Origin: an uncultured bacterium
Lineage (GTDB): Bacteria; Bacillota; Clostridia; Lachnospirales; Lachnospiraceae
Length of the DNA stretch: 64,000 bases
Direction of reading: 5' to 3'
Assembly: GCA_947651225.1 (NCBI GenBank)
Contig: CANSYK010000001.1
Location: forward strand, 1-64,000
How positions within the stretch are numbered: the stretch's first letter is position 1; each line of letters starts with the position of its first letter. The translations under genes and the position numbers were made by a program. Positions 27,869 to 37,887 of the stretch are shown one piece after another. The notes under the pieces were generated by a model that did no database searches, was not told the origin of the DNA, and saw only the letters and a list, made by a program, of their open reading frames with translations.

Positions 27869-29045
27869 CTCTGTTTTGACTATTATGAAAAAAGAACTGG
27901 CACGCTTTTTTGGCGATAAAAAGGTGGTCTTTTCAACGATCCTTCTGCCAGGGCTTATGATTTTTATTCTCTATAGTTTTATGGGAAGCGCAATAACGAG
28001 CCAGTATACCGTAGAAGAAGATTATAAGGCAGGGTGTTATATAAAAAATCTGCCCGATGATGATACATTGCAAATGATGTTAAATGAAAATTTTTCTTTT
28101 CACACGGTTTCTTCCGACGAAGAGATAAAGCAGGCAAAAAAGAAACTGCAGCAGAAAGAAACGGATTTGTGTGTTGTCTTTCCGGAAAATTTTATGGAGA
28201 ATATTGCAGAAGTGTTTCCGGTAACTTCCAATGCGCTTCCACCAGAGGTGCAGATTTTTTATAATTCTTCAGAGACCGCTTCGGAAACGGCATATCAGAC
28301 AATGTCTGGGATTTTAAACGAATTTGAGGGAATACTTTCCAACCGTTTTGATATTAATAAAAGTGATGGTGTAGCATATGATTTGGCAAAAAAGGAAGAT
28401 ATGGTGGGTTCCATTTTTTCTTCTATGCTTCCGATGCTTTTGCTGATTTTTTTATTTTCTGGAACACTTGCTGTTACACCGGAATCAATTGCAGGAGAGA
28501 AAGAACGCGGCACGATTGCAACACTGCTTGTAACGCCAGTGAAAAGAAGCCATATTGCTATTGGAAAGATTTTGGCATTATCGATTATTGCGCTGTTAAG
28601 CGGCGCTTCCAGTACAGTTGGAACGATTTTATCGCTTCCGAAATTGATGGCGGGCGCCGGAGAATTAGATGGGGCGGTCTATTCGGTCACAGACTATCTT
28701 TTACTGGCACTCGTTATTTTGTCAACGGTTTTGGTACTTGTAACGGCTCTTTCGCTGATATCTGCTTATGCCAAAAGCATCAAGGAAGCACAGACTTTTG
28801 CAACACCATTAATGATTCTTCTGATGTTAGTAGGAATTACCGCCATGTTTGGCACAGGTGCAAAAGAAGAGCTTTATTATTACTGTATTCCTGCTTATAA
28901 CAGTGTTCAGTCCATGGTGCGTATCTTCCAGTTTGATGTTACAACAAATACAATATTAGTAACCGTTGCAAGTAACATTGTAGTGACATTTGCTGGTATG
29001 TTTGTGCTGACAAAAATGTTTCAGAGCGAAAGGATTATTGGTTAA
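27861..29045 (+). CDS. ABC transporter permease, NatB-like
   Basis: ABC-2 membrane protein; ITPESIAGEKERGTIATLLVTPVKRSHIAIGKILAL. Confidence 0.92.
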   Translation: MNNSVLTIMKKELARFFGDKKVVFSTILLPGLMIFILYSFMGSAITSQYTVEEDYKAGCYIKNLPDDDTLQMMLNENFSFHTVSSDEEIKQAKKKLQQKETDLCVVFPENFMENIAEVFPVTSNALPPEVQIFYNSSETASETAYQTMSGILNEFEGILSNRFDINKSDGVAYDLAKKEDMVGSIFSSMLPMLLLIFLFSGTLAVTPESIAGEKERGTIATLLVTPVKRSHIAIGKILALSIIALLSGASSTVGTILSLPKLMAGAGELDGAVYSVTDYLLLALVILSTVLVLVTALSLISAYAKSIKEAQTFATPLMILLMLVGITAMFGTGAKEELYYYCIPAYNSVQSMVRIFQFDVTTNTILVTVASNIVVTFAGMFVLTKMFQSERIIG

Positions 29046-29047
29046 TT

Positions 29048-29956
29048 ATGGTTTCTACATCTGTAATGAATTATTTGTTGGAAGTAGGGATTCTGGGGTT
29101 TGTATTTCCGCTTGTGGTATTGATGGCGTGGAGGCTTCGGACAAGAAAGAATCTAATACCGGCGCTTGTTGGAGGAATTGCCTTTTTTGCATTTGGAAAG
29201 CTGTTTGCCTCCGTTCCTTTTATGCTTTTTGTCGGCATAGAGCATCCGCTTTCTGCAGTGATTCGTTCTAATGGGATTATCTATTCCCTTTATCAGGGAA
29301 TAGTTGTTGCGCTTTTGGAGGGGGCAGGCCGTTATCTTGCATTTTCTTATTTTCTGACAAAACAGAGAGAAAGCCGTCAGACTGCCATTATCTATGGAAT
29401 TGGTCATGGCGGTATTGAATGCATGTTTGTAGTCGGTTGGGCAAACCTTCAGTATTACATGGGGGCAATTATTGTAAACAGTGGTGAGAAGGTAACAGAA
29501 AGCCTTCCAAAAGAAATGATACAGGATATGTCAGCTATGACAGTACCATCCTGTGTGATGAACAATTTATCCGGGCTTTTCTTATTTATATTGCAGATTG
29601 CCCTTTCGATTTTGGTATTTCAGGGAGTTCGGAATGCTGCGATACGGAAACGGCTGCTTGGGTATGCAATCTTATTCCATATGTTATTTTATCTGCCGGG
29701 CGGATTGTATCAGGCAAAGGTTGTACCACAGCCTGTAATGGTTGTTTTACAGCTTCTTGTCCTTGCACCAGCATTGATACTGGCAATCAACATTTATAAA
29801 AAAATGGCAGAAAAGGAAAAAAAGAAGGAAAAGGAGCAGCGTTCAAGCACTTCTGCACCGGAGGAAAAAGGCTGGGCATTTGCCAATAAGAAGCTAAGCA
29901 ATATTGAAGAAAACAGTGAAAGAAATCATTCTAAGCCAGAAAAAGGCACTGACTGA
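29048..29956 (+). CDS. YhfC family intramembrane protease-like protein
   Basis: EGAGRYLAFSYFLTKQRESRQTAIIYGIGHGGIECMF; multi-TM. Confidence 0.82.
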   Translation: MVSTSVMNYLLEVGILGFVFPLVVLMAWRLRTRKNLIPALVGGIAFFAFGKLFASVPFMLFVGIEHPLSAVIRSNGIIYSLYQGIVVALLEGAGRYLAFSYFLTKQRESRQTAIIYGIGHGGIECMFVVGWANLQYYMGAIIVNSGEKVTESLPKEMIQDMSAMTVPSCVMNNLSGLFLFILQIALSILVFQGVRNAAIRKRLLGYAILFHMLFYLPGGLYQAKVVPQPVMVVLQLLVLAPALILAINIYKKMAEKEKKKEKEQRSSTSAPEEKGWAFANKKLSNIEENSERNHSKPEKGTD

Positions 29957-30019
29957 GGAATATGTGTGGTATGGTTGAAAGCGTGAAATAAGTGCTTTTT
30001 ACCAGAATGGGGGATTTTG

Positions 30020-32779
30020 ATGTTACAGAAATATTTTCGCTTTACAAAAAAAAGAATCCTGACTTTTACATTATTTTCAATCCTGATTATTACCTTGCAG
30101 GTTCTTTTGACAGGGTCTTTAATTGCCAGGCAGAAAGTGACAGTAGATGCCGGAAATTCAGAAAGTGCTGTTATTGGTATTTTGGACAAAACAGAACTTG
30201 TCCGACAGAAATTTAAGTTTGACAGAAAAATAATTTTATCAGAATTTGCACTAAGCTTTGGTTCCTTTGAGCGGGACGCAGTTGGTGACGACTTAAAAAT
30301 CCAGATGTTGGATGGGAATAACAATCTGGTATATGAGACAACTGTTCCGGTAGATACCATTACACCAAATGCTACCTATCGTGTGGCAATGGATTATACA
30401 GTCACAATACCAAAAGGGGTGACTTGCTGTATACGAATAAGCTGCAGTTCGAAGGGCAGAGAATATGATACGGTTCCAACGCTTAATACAACAAACCGTA
30501 CAGATCCTAATACCTATATGTCTACTTTGAAGATGCAGACACGGAAAAAATGTTTAAATATCTCTTATACGTATTACTATCGGCAGCTTTTTCCAATAAT
30601 TGCTGTTCTTTTAGAGTTTGCTGTTCTTTTTATCCTGTGTTTTGAGCGTGTATCAGAATACAGCATTACTTTCCGCAAAAAAAAGGAAAAAGGGATTCGC
30701 AAGAAAGAACAGGCAAAGCTTTTAGAAGAGCAGGCAAAAGATAAGAGAACACATAGTAAGAATATGTCTGCAAAAGTGAAGTATTCCCGTTCGAATACAA
30801 TGGACAAAAAGAAGCAGAAACGTCTTCACAGGCTGCAAAAAAAGAAGAACAAAGGGCAGCTTGCAAAGGGAAAAAGGTCTTTTTCGTTAAAAGAGTTTGT
30901 CAAGTGGTGCCTGATTGAACCAAAAGTAATCAAAGGGGTGCGGATTACCATGACAATCTTAAATCCTTTGCTGATTATTTTTTGCATCGAGCTGATGAAT
31001 GAAAATTTGCTAATGGGGCCGAATGCATGGATTTTTAACTGGATTTTATTGCTTGCCCTTCAGTTTTTGCTGTTTGCCTTCTTTGGAAATATGTGGGCGG
31101 CGGTACTGGCTTTAAATTGTATTTTATTTCCATCTGGTCTTGCAAACCTTGTACTGATGAATGTCAGGGGAACGCCTTTTTTGCCGTCTGACCTTCTGGC
31201 ATTGCAGACAGCAACAGAAGTGGCAAGTACCTATACCATTTCTCTGACACCAGCACAGTTTGTGATGCTCCCGGCATTTATCCTCTGGTGTTTTATCCTT
31301 TTTCGAATCCGGGATAAGAAAAAGCATCCGAATCTGCGGCAGAAAGTGGTTCGCCATCTGACACCTGCTGTACTTTCCTGCTTTGTAATTGGAATTTTAT
31401 ATATGACACCGGTTTTGGAGACCTGTAAAATTACAGATAATGTCTGGAATAAGGTTGCTTCCAGCAGGACAAATGGATTTTATCTGAACTTTTTTATCAA
31501 TATCCATTATTTAACAGTTTCCAAGCCATCTGGTTATTCACAGGAAGAAGTGGCGGAAATTTTAGAGAACTTTGCAAAGGAACCAAAAGTGGAAGAAGCA
31601 TCTGTTCCCAATACAGGAAACAGTACAGCAAAATTTACGTCAAATAAAGACTACAGTACCAATAAAACCTTAAATGGAAAACAGCCAAATATTATCTTAA
31701 TTATGAATGAAAGCCTTGCCGATTTTGACCAGATTGGACAGACAAATTACAACAAAGATCCTTTGTCATTTTTACATGGCATGACGGAAAATACCATCTA
31801 TGGAAAGGATTATGTTTCTATTTATGGTGCTGGAACCAGTAACTCCGAGTTTGAGGCAATGACTGGCAATACCATGAAATTTTTTCCAAGCGGCTGTAAT
31901 GTCTATCAGCAGTTTATGCATAGCTCAACTTTTTCCATGCCATATTATTTAAAGTCATTGGGTTACAGTACAATTGCTGTTCATCCAAGCAGCGGCGCAA
32001 ACTGGAACCGTATTAACACCTATAATAGTATGCGGTTTGACCGGTTTGTGACAATAGAGGATTTTAAAAATCCAGAATATGTGCGCTATATCAGCGATAA
32101 GGAAAGCTATAAAAAGGTAATTGAGCTGTACGAAGAAAAGGAAGAAGGAACACCTCTTTTTGCCTTTGATATGACAATTCAGAACCACGGCGGTTATCTG
32201 ACCAATACAAAGTGGAACGATCCTGTTTATGTCAAGGGAGCATATTATGAGGAAGCAAAGGAATTCCTTTCTGCGACAAAGGTTTCAGATGATGCGTTTG
32301 CCTATCTGGTTGATTATTTTAAAAAGCAGGAGGAACCAACGATTATCTGTATGTTTGGGGATCACCAGCCTTCGATTGAAACAGAATTTTATGAGGAGCT
32401 ATTTGGGAAAAAACAAAGGGACTGGTCATTTGAGGATATTCAGAAACGGTATGTTACGCCCTTTGTGATCTGGGCAAATTATGATATTGAGGAAGGAAAA
32501 GATGTACTTCTTAGCAACAATTATTTGGAAAATCTGCTTTTAAAACAGGCAGGAGTTGAATTGCCACTTTATAACCAGTATCTTGAGAAAGTTTCGAGAG
32601 AAATTCCTGTCATGAATGTCAATGGTTACATGGATTTGGAGGGAAACTGGCATAAATATGACACCGATGAAACGGAAGTTGTAAAAGAATTGCTTCACAA
32701 TTATGAGTTTTTGCAGTATGCTTATTATAGTGACATGGATAAAGAAAAAATGTGCAGCCTGTTTCAGATGCCGCAATAG
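30020..32779 (+). CDS. LTA synthase family sulfatase-fold membrane protein with N-terminal extracytoplasmic domain
   Basis: PNIILIMNESLADF...YGAGTSNSEFEAMTG...FAFDMTIQNHGGY...ICMFGDHQPS. Confidence 0.88.
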   Translation: MLQKYFRFTKKRILTFTLFSILIITLQVLLTGSLIARQKVTVDAGNSESAVIGILDKTELVRQKFKFDRKIILSEFALSFGSFERDAVGDDLKIQMLDGNNNLVYETTVPVDTITPNATYRVAMDYTVTIPKGVTCCIRISCSSKGREYDTVPTLNTTNRTDPNTYMSTLKMQTRKKCLNISYTYYYRQLFPIIAVLLEFAVLFILCFERVSEYSITFRKKKEKGIRKKEQAKLLEEQAKDKRTHSKNMSAKVKYSRSNTMDKKKQKRLHRLQKKKNKGQLAKGKRSFSLKEFVKWCLIEPKVIKGVRITMTILNPLLIIFCIELMNENLLMGPNAWIFNWILLLALQFLLFAFFGNMWAAVLALNCILFPSGLANLVLMNVRGTPFLPSDLLALQTATEVASTYTISLTPAQFVMLPAFILWCFILFRIRDKKKHPNLRQKVVRHLTPAVLSCFVIGILYMTPVLETCKITDNVWNKVASSRTNGFYLNFFINIHYLTVSKPSGYSQEEVAEILENFAKEPKVEEASVPNTGNSTAKFTSNKDYSTNKTLNGKQPNIILIMNESLADFDQIGQTNYNKDPLSFLHGMTENTIYGKDYVSIYGAGTSNSEFEAMTGNTMKFFPSGCNVYQQFMHSSTFSMPYYLKSLGYSTIAVHPSSGANWNRINTYNSMRFDRFVTIEDFKNPEYVRYISDKESYKKVIELYEEKEEGTPLFAFDMTIQNHGGYLTNTKWNDPVYVKGAYYEEAKEFLSATKVSDDAFAYLVDYFKKQEEPTIICMFGDHQPSIETEFYEELFGKKQRDWSFEDIQKRYVTPFVIWANYDIEEGKDVLLSNNYLENLLLKQAGVELPLYNQYLEKVSREIPVMNVNGYMDLEGNWHKYDTDETEVVKELLHNYEFLQYAYYSDMDKEKMCSLFQMPQ

Positions 32780-32867
32780 CATAAAAAGCGCACTGGCTTT
32801 GCTGGTGCGCTGCAAAAATTGCCTTGCACCCGACAGGCTGTAACAAAGAAGGGAAAGGGTTAGACGA

Positions 32868-33779
32868 ATGGAAAATAAAGAACTGGAAAAAGTGATGAAT
32901 GAAATGAAAGCAAAGGGTAATGGCACATTATCAGAAGAATTTTTTGAGATATTAAAAAGTGCCACAGTCTGTGTTCCGGCAGTAATGCCACGGGATACTG
33001 ACCCGAAAATAATGAAACAGCTTCTTCAAAATCCTGGACAGACACAGGCAATTCCAGAGGGGGCAAGGCCGCAACCGTGTATTCTGGAGAATGAAAAACA
33101 TGAAAAGTTTTTACCTGTCTTTACTTCGGAAAAAGAATTGAATAAGGGAGAAAAGGCTCCAAAATTTCCACTGTTCTTAAATATGGAATTTTCCTCCTGC
33201 CTGGATTTTTTGCAGAAACGTCCTGACATTACCGGAGTGGTTATTAATGCCTATACCCATAATGTAGTATTTCAGTTAAATAAACAGAAAATGAAGCAGG
33301 CGCAGACAAAGACGATTCAGGTATCCCTGGAAGAATTCCATCATTTGACGCGCAATAGGATGGAGTCTTTTCATCTGCCAAAAAAGTTGTTTGAAGGAAA
33401 GGAAGAAGTGATTTCCAGACTCTGCAAGGAGCAGGGAGCGTATATGAAAGAGCTTTATGAGGAACTTTATACAACAGAGGTGGCATGTCCTTATACAGAA
33501 GAGGATTTTGAATTTATGCCATTAAATATCAGCGAAGACCTTCTTTTTGTACAGATTACAATGCCACAGAAGTATCTGATGCTAAATACTTGTCCGTCTG
33601 TCTTTGCGGCATGGGATCAGAAAGAAGAGAAAATATGGTATTATGCGATTGTAATGGAAGGGTCAGAAAAAGGACTTCACCTTCATCAGCTTCAGGAAGA
33701 TGGAAAAGATGCCGATTTGGGAGCAGCGCCTTCTGAGGGCAGTGAATTAAGTACCATATTGGATTTGATTCAGGGATAG
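32868..33779 (+). CDS. SseB family protein
   Basis: LPVFTSEKELNKGEKAPKF...MEFSSCLDFLQKRPDITGVVINAYTHNVVF. Confidence 0.7.
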   Translation: MENKELEKVMNEMKAKGNGTLSEEFFEILKSATVCVPAVMPRDTDPKIMKQLLQNPGQTQAIPEGARPQPCILENEKHEKFLPVFTSEKELNKGEKAPKFPLFLNMEFSSCLDFLQKRPDITGVVINAYTHNVVFQLNKQKMKQAQTKTIQVSLEEFHHLTRNRMESFHLPKKLFEGKEEVISRLCKEQGAYMKELYEELYTTEVACPYTEEDFEFMPLNISEDLLFVQITMPQKYLMLNTCPSVFAAWDQKEEKIWYYAIVMEGSEKGLHLHQLQEDGKDADLGAAPSEGSELSTILDLIQG

Positions 33780-33800
33780 TTTTTTTAATGGAGGAAAAAG

Positions 33801-34745
33801 ATGAAGAAAAAAATACTTATGGCACTTTGCGCCTGCAGCCTGATGTGTTCTACGTTTACCGGATGCAGTAATACGGCGCCATCGGAGGTGATAGCTACAC
33901 CAGAACCGACGCCAAAAGTGGTTGATCACAATGAGGAAAAAAACTCTAATCTTGGACAGTGGGGCAGGGCAATGGGTTCGGTATTAATTTATCTGAATGA
34001 TGGAAGTCCCTATTATTTTGGCGGCTACATGACAACCGAAGAAAATAAAAAATCGGCAATCAATATATTATCCTCCAGTTGGAATATTAGCAGCCGGAAA
34101 AAACTGTTAAAGCAGATTCAGCTTTTGATCGAAACGGGTGATAGAGAAAGTTTTTATGAAGAAGCAAAAGATATGGACCATATGTCAAAAAAAGAATTAA
34201 ATAAAGCAATGAAGCAATTAAGTGGTGATTTGCTTATCCATTACCAGATGCTGCAATATAACTGGGAAACCTGGAATAAGAAAGGGCTTCTTGCATGGGA
34301 TATGTGCAGGGTTTCCCATTTGGTTCAGTGGGGGTATATCGCCGGCTATCTGGACTGCAAAGAAGCACAGGCATTGATTGAACCTGCGGCAGAAAATTTG
34401 AAAAAAAACTTTACAAGTTGGGAAGAAGTTCAAAATAACTGGCTGGACGGCTATTGTCTTTTTGCAAATGTTGACAGAAATGCCTCCAATACGGATTACA
34501 CGAACCGTCTGTCAATTTATCAAACATTAAAGAAGGAACAAAAACAAGAGGATTTGCTGTATGATGACAGCCTTTTTACCAGTGAGCTCGTTCCTGTTTC
34601 TGGTATTTCCTATCAGACGATTCTAAAGGAAATAGAACCAAAGGAAAAGAATACGAAAAAAACGGATACAGCAAAATCTGAAACCGGGAAAACAGATACA
34701 AAGCAGACAGAGATATCGAAAATGGAAACCGGTGCAAAACAGTAG
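33801..34745 (+). CDS. DUF1266 domain lipoprotein
   Basis: Lipobox CSTFTGC; LLAWDMCRVSHLVQWGYIAGYLDCKEAQALIEPAA...SWEEVQNNWLDGY. Confidence 0.8.
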   Translation: MKKKILMALCACSLMCSTFTGCSNTAPSEVIATPEPTPKVVDHNEEKNSNLGQWGRAMGSVLIYLNDGSPYYFGGYMTTEENKKSAINILSSSWNISSRKKLLKQIQLLIETGDRESFYEEAKDMDHMSKKELNKAMKQLSGDLLIHYQMLQYNWETWNKKGLLAWDMCRVSHLVQWGYIAGYLDCKEAQALIEPAAENLKKNFTSWEEVQNNWLDGYCLFANVDRNASNTDYTNRLSIYQTLKKEQKQEDLLYDDSLFTSELVPVSGISYQTILKEIEPKEKNTKKTDTAKSETGKTDTKQTEISKMETGAKQ

Positions 34746-34759
34746 AATGGAGATGATAA

Positions 34760-35329
34760 ATGAAACGGGTTATCTTGGCATCTGCTTCGCCACGGCGCAA
34801 AGAACTGCTTTCTCAGGTAGGAGTTGTATTTGAAACGATTCCCAGTACAGAAGAAGAGGTATGCTCAGAAAGAAATCCTGCCAAGCTGGTAGAAATACTT
34901 GCTGGCAAAAAAGCAGAAAATGTGGCAGAAAAATTGACAGGAGATTATATCGTAATTGGTTCTGATACGATTGTGACAAAGGACGGAAAGGTTCTTGGAA
35001 AACCTTCTGATAGTGAGGAAGCAGTTCAAATGCTTTCCAGGCTACAGGGGGCAGTTCATCAGGTCTATTCTGGTGTTGCATTATATTTTTGCCAAAACGG
35101 AAAAAAAGAGCGACGCTGTTTTCATGTAATGACAGAAGTGGAAGTCCTGCCAATGACGAAACAGCAGATTATAGATTATATTGCAACTGGCGACTGTATG
35201 GATAAAGCAGGCGCTTATGGGATTCAGGGGGCTTTTGCAGAACATATTAAAGGAATTTGCGGGGATTATTATAATGTAGTTGGATTGCCGCTTTCTAAGT
35301 TGATGCAAGAACTACGGCCACTTCTTTAG
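34760..35329 (+). CDS. maf: Maf-family nucleoside triphosphate pyrophosphatase
   Basis: VILASASPRRKELLSQVGVVFE; IGSDTIVTKDGKVLGKP; DKAGAYGIQG. Confidence 0.96.
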   Translation: MKRVILASASPRRKELLSQVGVVFETIPSTEEEVCSERNPAKLVEILAGKKAENVAEKLTGDYIVIGSDTIVTKDGKVLGKPSDSEEAVQMLSRLQGAVHQVYSGVALYFCQNGKKERRCFHVMTEVEVLPMTKQQIIDYIATGDCMDKAGAYGIQGAFAEHIKGICGDYYNVVGLPLSKLMQELRPLL

Positions 35330-35344
35330 GAAAGAGTTTCTATC

Positions 35345-35372
35345 AAAAAAGGCAGCAAGCGCTGCCTTTTTG
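35345..35372. terminator. Bidirectional terminator between convergent maf and argG
   Basis: AAAAAAGGCAGCaaGCGCTGCCTTTTT. Confidence 0.85.
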
Positions 35373-35395
35373 TAATTATCATTTCTACTAGTTCT

Positions 35396-36619
35396 TTAAT
35401 TTTTCAATTCCGCAAAAGCGCCATGTTTCATCGCACGGACTTTAGAAGAAAGGCCAAACAGGTTAATAAAGCCTTCTGCATCTTTATGGTTATAAAGCTC
35501 ACCAGTGGTAAAGGAAGCGATAGATTCACTGTAGATGGAATATGGAGAGGTTGTACCCATCTTAATGATATTTCCTTTATAAAGCTTGAATTTTACTTCT
35601 CCTGTTACATACTTCTGAGTAGACTCAATAAATGCCTGCTCTGCTTCCCGAAGAGGAGTAAACCATTTTCCTTCGTATACAATATCGGCAAATTTATTGC
35701 CCATATCTTTCTTTGCAGTATAGGTGTCACGGTCAAGAATCAGTTCTTCTAACTGCTGATGTGCTTCCATTAGGATGGTTCCACCTGGGGTTTCATAAAC
35801 GCCACGTGATTTCATGCCAACGACACGGTTTTCTACAATATCAATAATACCGATTCCATGTTTTCCACCTAACTGGTTTAAAGTGCGAATAATATCAGAA
35901 ACTTTCATTTCCTTTCCATTGACAGATTTTGGAACCCCTTTTTCAAAGGTCATGGTTACAATTTCGCCTTCTTCCGGTGCTTTTTCCGGAGTAGTCCCCA
36001 GTACAAGAAGATGGTCATAGTCTGGTGCATTAGCAGGATCTTCTAACTCTAACCCTTCATGGCTGATATGCCAGAGGTTTCTGTCACGGCTGTAGCTGTT
36101 ATCAGCAGAAAATGGAAGATTAATACCATGTTCCTTACAATATGCAATTTCTGATTCACGAGAATCCAATGTCCAGTGTTCGTCTCTCCAAGCTGCAATA
36201 ATTTTAATGTCAGGGGCAAGTGCCTTGATCCCGAGTTCGAAACGTACCTGGTCATTTCCTTTTCCGGTAGCACCATGGCAGATTGCCGTTGCGCCTTCTT
36301 TTCTTGCGATTTCCACCAGCCTTTTTGCAATTAGCGGTCGTGCCATAGAAGTTCCAAGAAGATATTTATTTTCATAAATAGCGTTTGCCTGTACACATGG
36401 AATAACGTATTCATCGCAGAATTCATCCGTAACATCTTCAATATATAACTTGGCAGCACCGCAGGAGAGCGCTCTTTCCTCCAAACCGTCCAGTTCACTT
36501 TCCTGTCCTACATCAATGCAGACACAGATTACTTCATAATCATAGTTTTCCTTTAACCACGGAATAATCGCAGTTGTGTCCAATCCGCCAGAATAGGCGA
36601 GAATTACTTTTTCTTTCAT
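35396..36619 (-). CDS. argG: Argininosuccinate synthase
   Basis: KVILAYSGGLDTTAIIPWLKE; CHGATGKGNDQVRFELG. Confidence 0.97.
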   Translation of the reverse strand: MKEKVILAYSGGLDTTAIIPWLKENYDYEVICVCIDVGQESELDGLEERALSCGAAKLYIEDVTDEFCDEYVIPCVQANAIYENKYLLGTSMARPLIAKRLVEIARKEGATAICHGATGKGNDQVRFELGIKALAPDIKIIAAWRDEHWTLDSRESEIAYCKEHGINLPFSADNSYSRDRNLWHISHEGLELEDPANAPDYDHLLVLGTTPEKAPEEGEIVTMTFEKGVPKSVNGKEMKVSDIIRTLNQLGGKHGIGIIDIVENRVVGMKSRGVYETPGGTILMEAHQQLEELILDRDTYTAKKDMGNKFADIVYEGKWFTPLREAEQAFIESTQKYVTGEVKFKLYKGNIIKMGTTSPYSIYSESIASFTTGELYNHKDAEGFINLFGLSSKVRAMKHGAFAELKN

Positions 36620-36759
36620 AATTAAGTTTCCTCCTGTAATCTTATGTTTCCATCTGGAACCGTAACTTCATGCTTTAGTATAAGCAGAAATCTTTTAAAA
36701 TGCAATGGTTTTTCGCATGATATTTCGAATAGATTGCATTTTATAAATATACACTAAAA

Positions 36760-36841
36760 TGAATATTTATGCAATGTATTTTTATAATTTTCTATATTTT
36801 TGAAAAAAAGTCTTGCATAAATATAACTATAGACGTATAAT
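36760..36841 (+). promoter_or_regulatory. argB promoter with ArgR-box-like sites in the argG-argB divergent region
   Basis: TTGCAT-17-TATAAT (36813-36841); TGAATATTTATGCA (36760-36773) one mismatch from TGAATWWWWATTCA. Confidence 0.65.
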
Positions 36842-36906
36842 AGCAGACGGGTTATGAACAATTTAATGACAGCAGTTGATATTTGATTGCGGAAATGAGG
36901 TAAATT

Positions 36907-37821
36907 ATGAGCATCGAAGAAAGAGAAAAGTATATGGATAAAATTACGGTCAAGGCAGAGACGCTGATTGAAGCGCTTCCATATATCCGTGATTTTAATA
37001 ATAAAAGGGTGGTTGTAAAATATGGCGGAAGCGCAATGCAGGACAAGACATTAGAAGAAAGTGTAATTAAGGATGTGGCACTGTTAAAATTAGTCGGCAT
37101 GCAGCCAATCATTGTACATGGCGGCGGCAAGGAAATCAACCAGTGGATTAACCGGCTTGGGATGGAAACCCATTTTGAAGAAGGATTCCGGGTAACCGAT
37201 AAAGATACAATGGAAGTGGTAGAGATGGTTTTAAACCGTGTCAATAAATACCTGGTTCAGATGGTAGAACATCTTGGCGTCAAAGCAATCGGTATCTGTG
37301 GAAAAGATGGCGATATGCTCCATGTAAAGAAAAAGATGCCAAATGGAAAAGATATTGGATATGTGGGAGATGTCGATATGGTCACAACAGATATTTTGGA
37401 TACTTTATTAGAAAACGACTATATCCCTATTATCGCACCGATTGGAATGGACGATAAGGGTGAGACATATAACATCAATGCAGATGATGCGGCATGTGCA
37501 ATAGCCGGTTCCATCCGTGCGGAAAAGCTTGCCTTTCTGACTGATGTGGAAGGAGTATGCATGAATCCAGAAGATTCTTCTTCTCTGGTTCCCGTATTGA
37601 ATTTGATTGAGGCAAATAAATTAATTGAAAGCGGTGTAATCAGCGGCGGTATGCTTCCAAAGGTTAATAACTGTATTCATGCAGTTAACAGCGGCGTTAA
37701 CAGGGTGCATATTCTGGATGGAAGAAGAGAGCACTGCCTGCTTTTAGAGTTCTTTACAAAAAGAGGTATTGGAACAGCAATTATAGGAGACGACAGCGAG
37801 CCATATTCCAGTGAAAAATAG
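36907..37821 (+). CDS. argB: Acetylglutamate kinase
   Basis: [41 protein letters not shown]. Confidence 0.97.
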   Translation: MSIEEREKYMDKITVKAETLIEALPYIRDFNNKRVVVKYGGSAMQDKTLEESVIKDVALLKLVGMQPIIVHGGGKEINQWINRLGMETHFEEGFRVTDKDTMEVVEMVLNRVNKYLVQMVEHLGVKAIGICGKDGDMLHVKKKMPNGKDIGYVGDVDMVTTDILDTLLENDYIPIIAPIGMDDKGETYNINADDAACAIAGSIRAEKLAFLTDVEGVCMNPEDSSSLVPVLNLIEANKLIESGVISGGMLPKVNNCIHAVNSGVNRVHILDGRREHCLLLEFFTKRGIGTAIIGDDSEPYSSEK

Positions 37822-37847
37822 GTTGAAAACTGAAAAATGGCGGATAG

Positions 37848-37881
37848 TACTATTTGAACCGCAAAAGGTGCGGCATGGAGG
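37848..37881 (+). promoter_or_regulatory. Shared hairpin-RBS leader motif (copy 1, before argD)
   Basis: TACTATTTGAACCGCAAAAGGTGCGGCATGGAGG then 6 nt and ATG. Confidence 0.65.
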
Positions 37882-37887
37882 ATGTAT

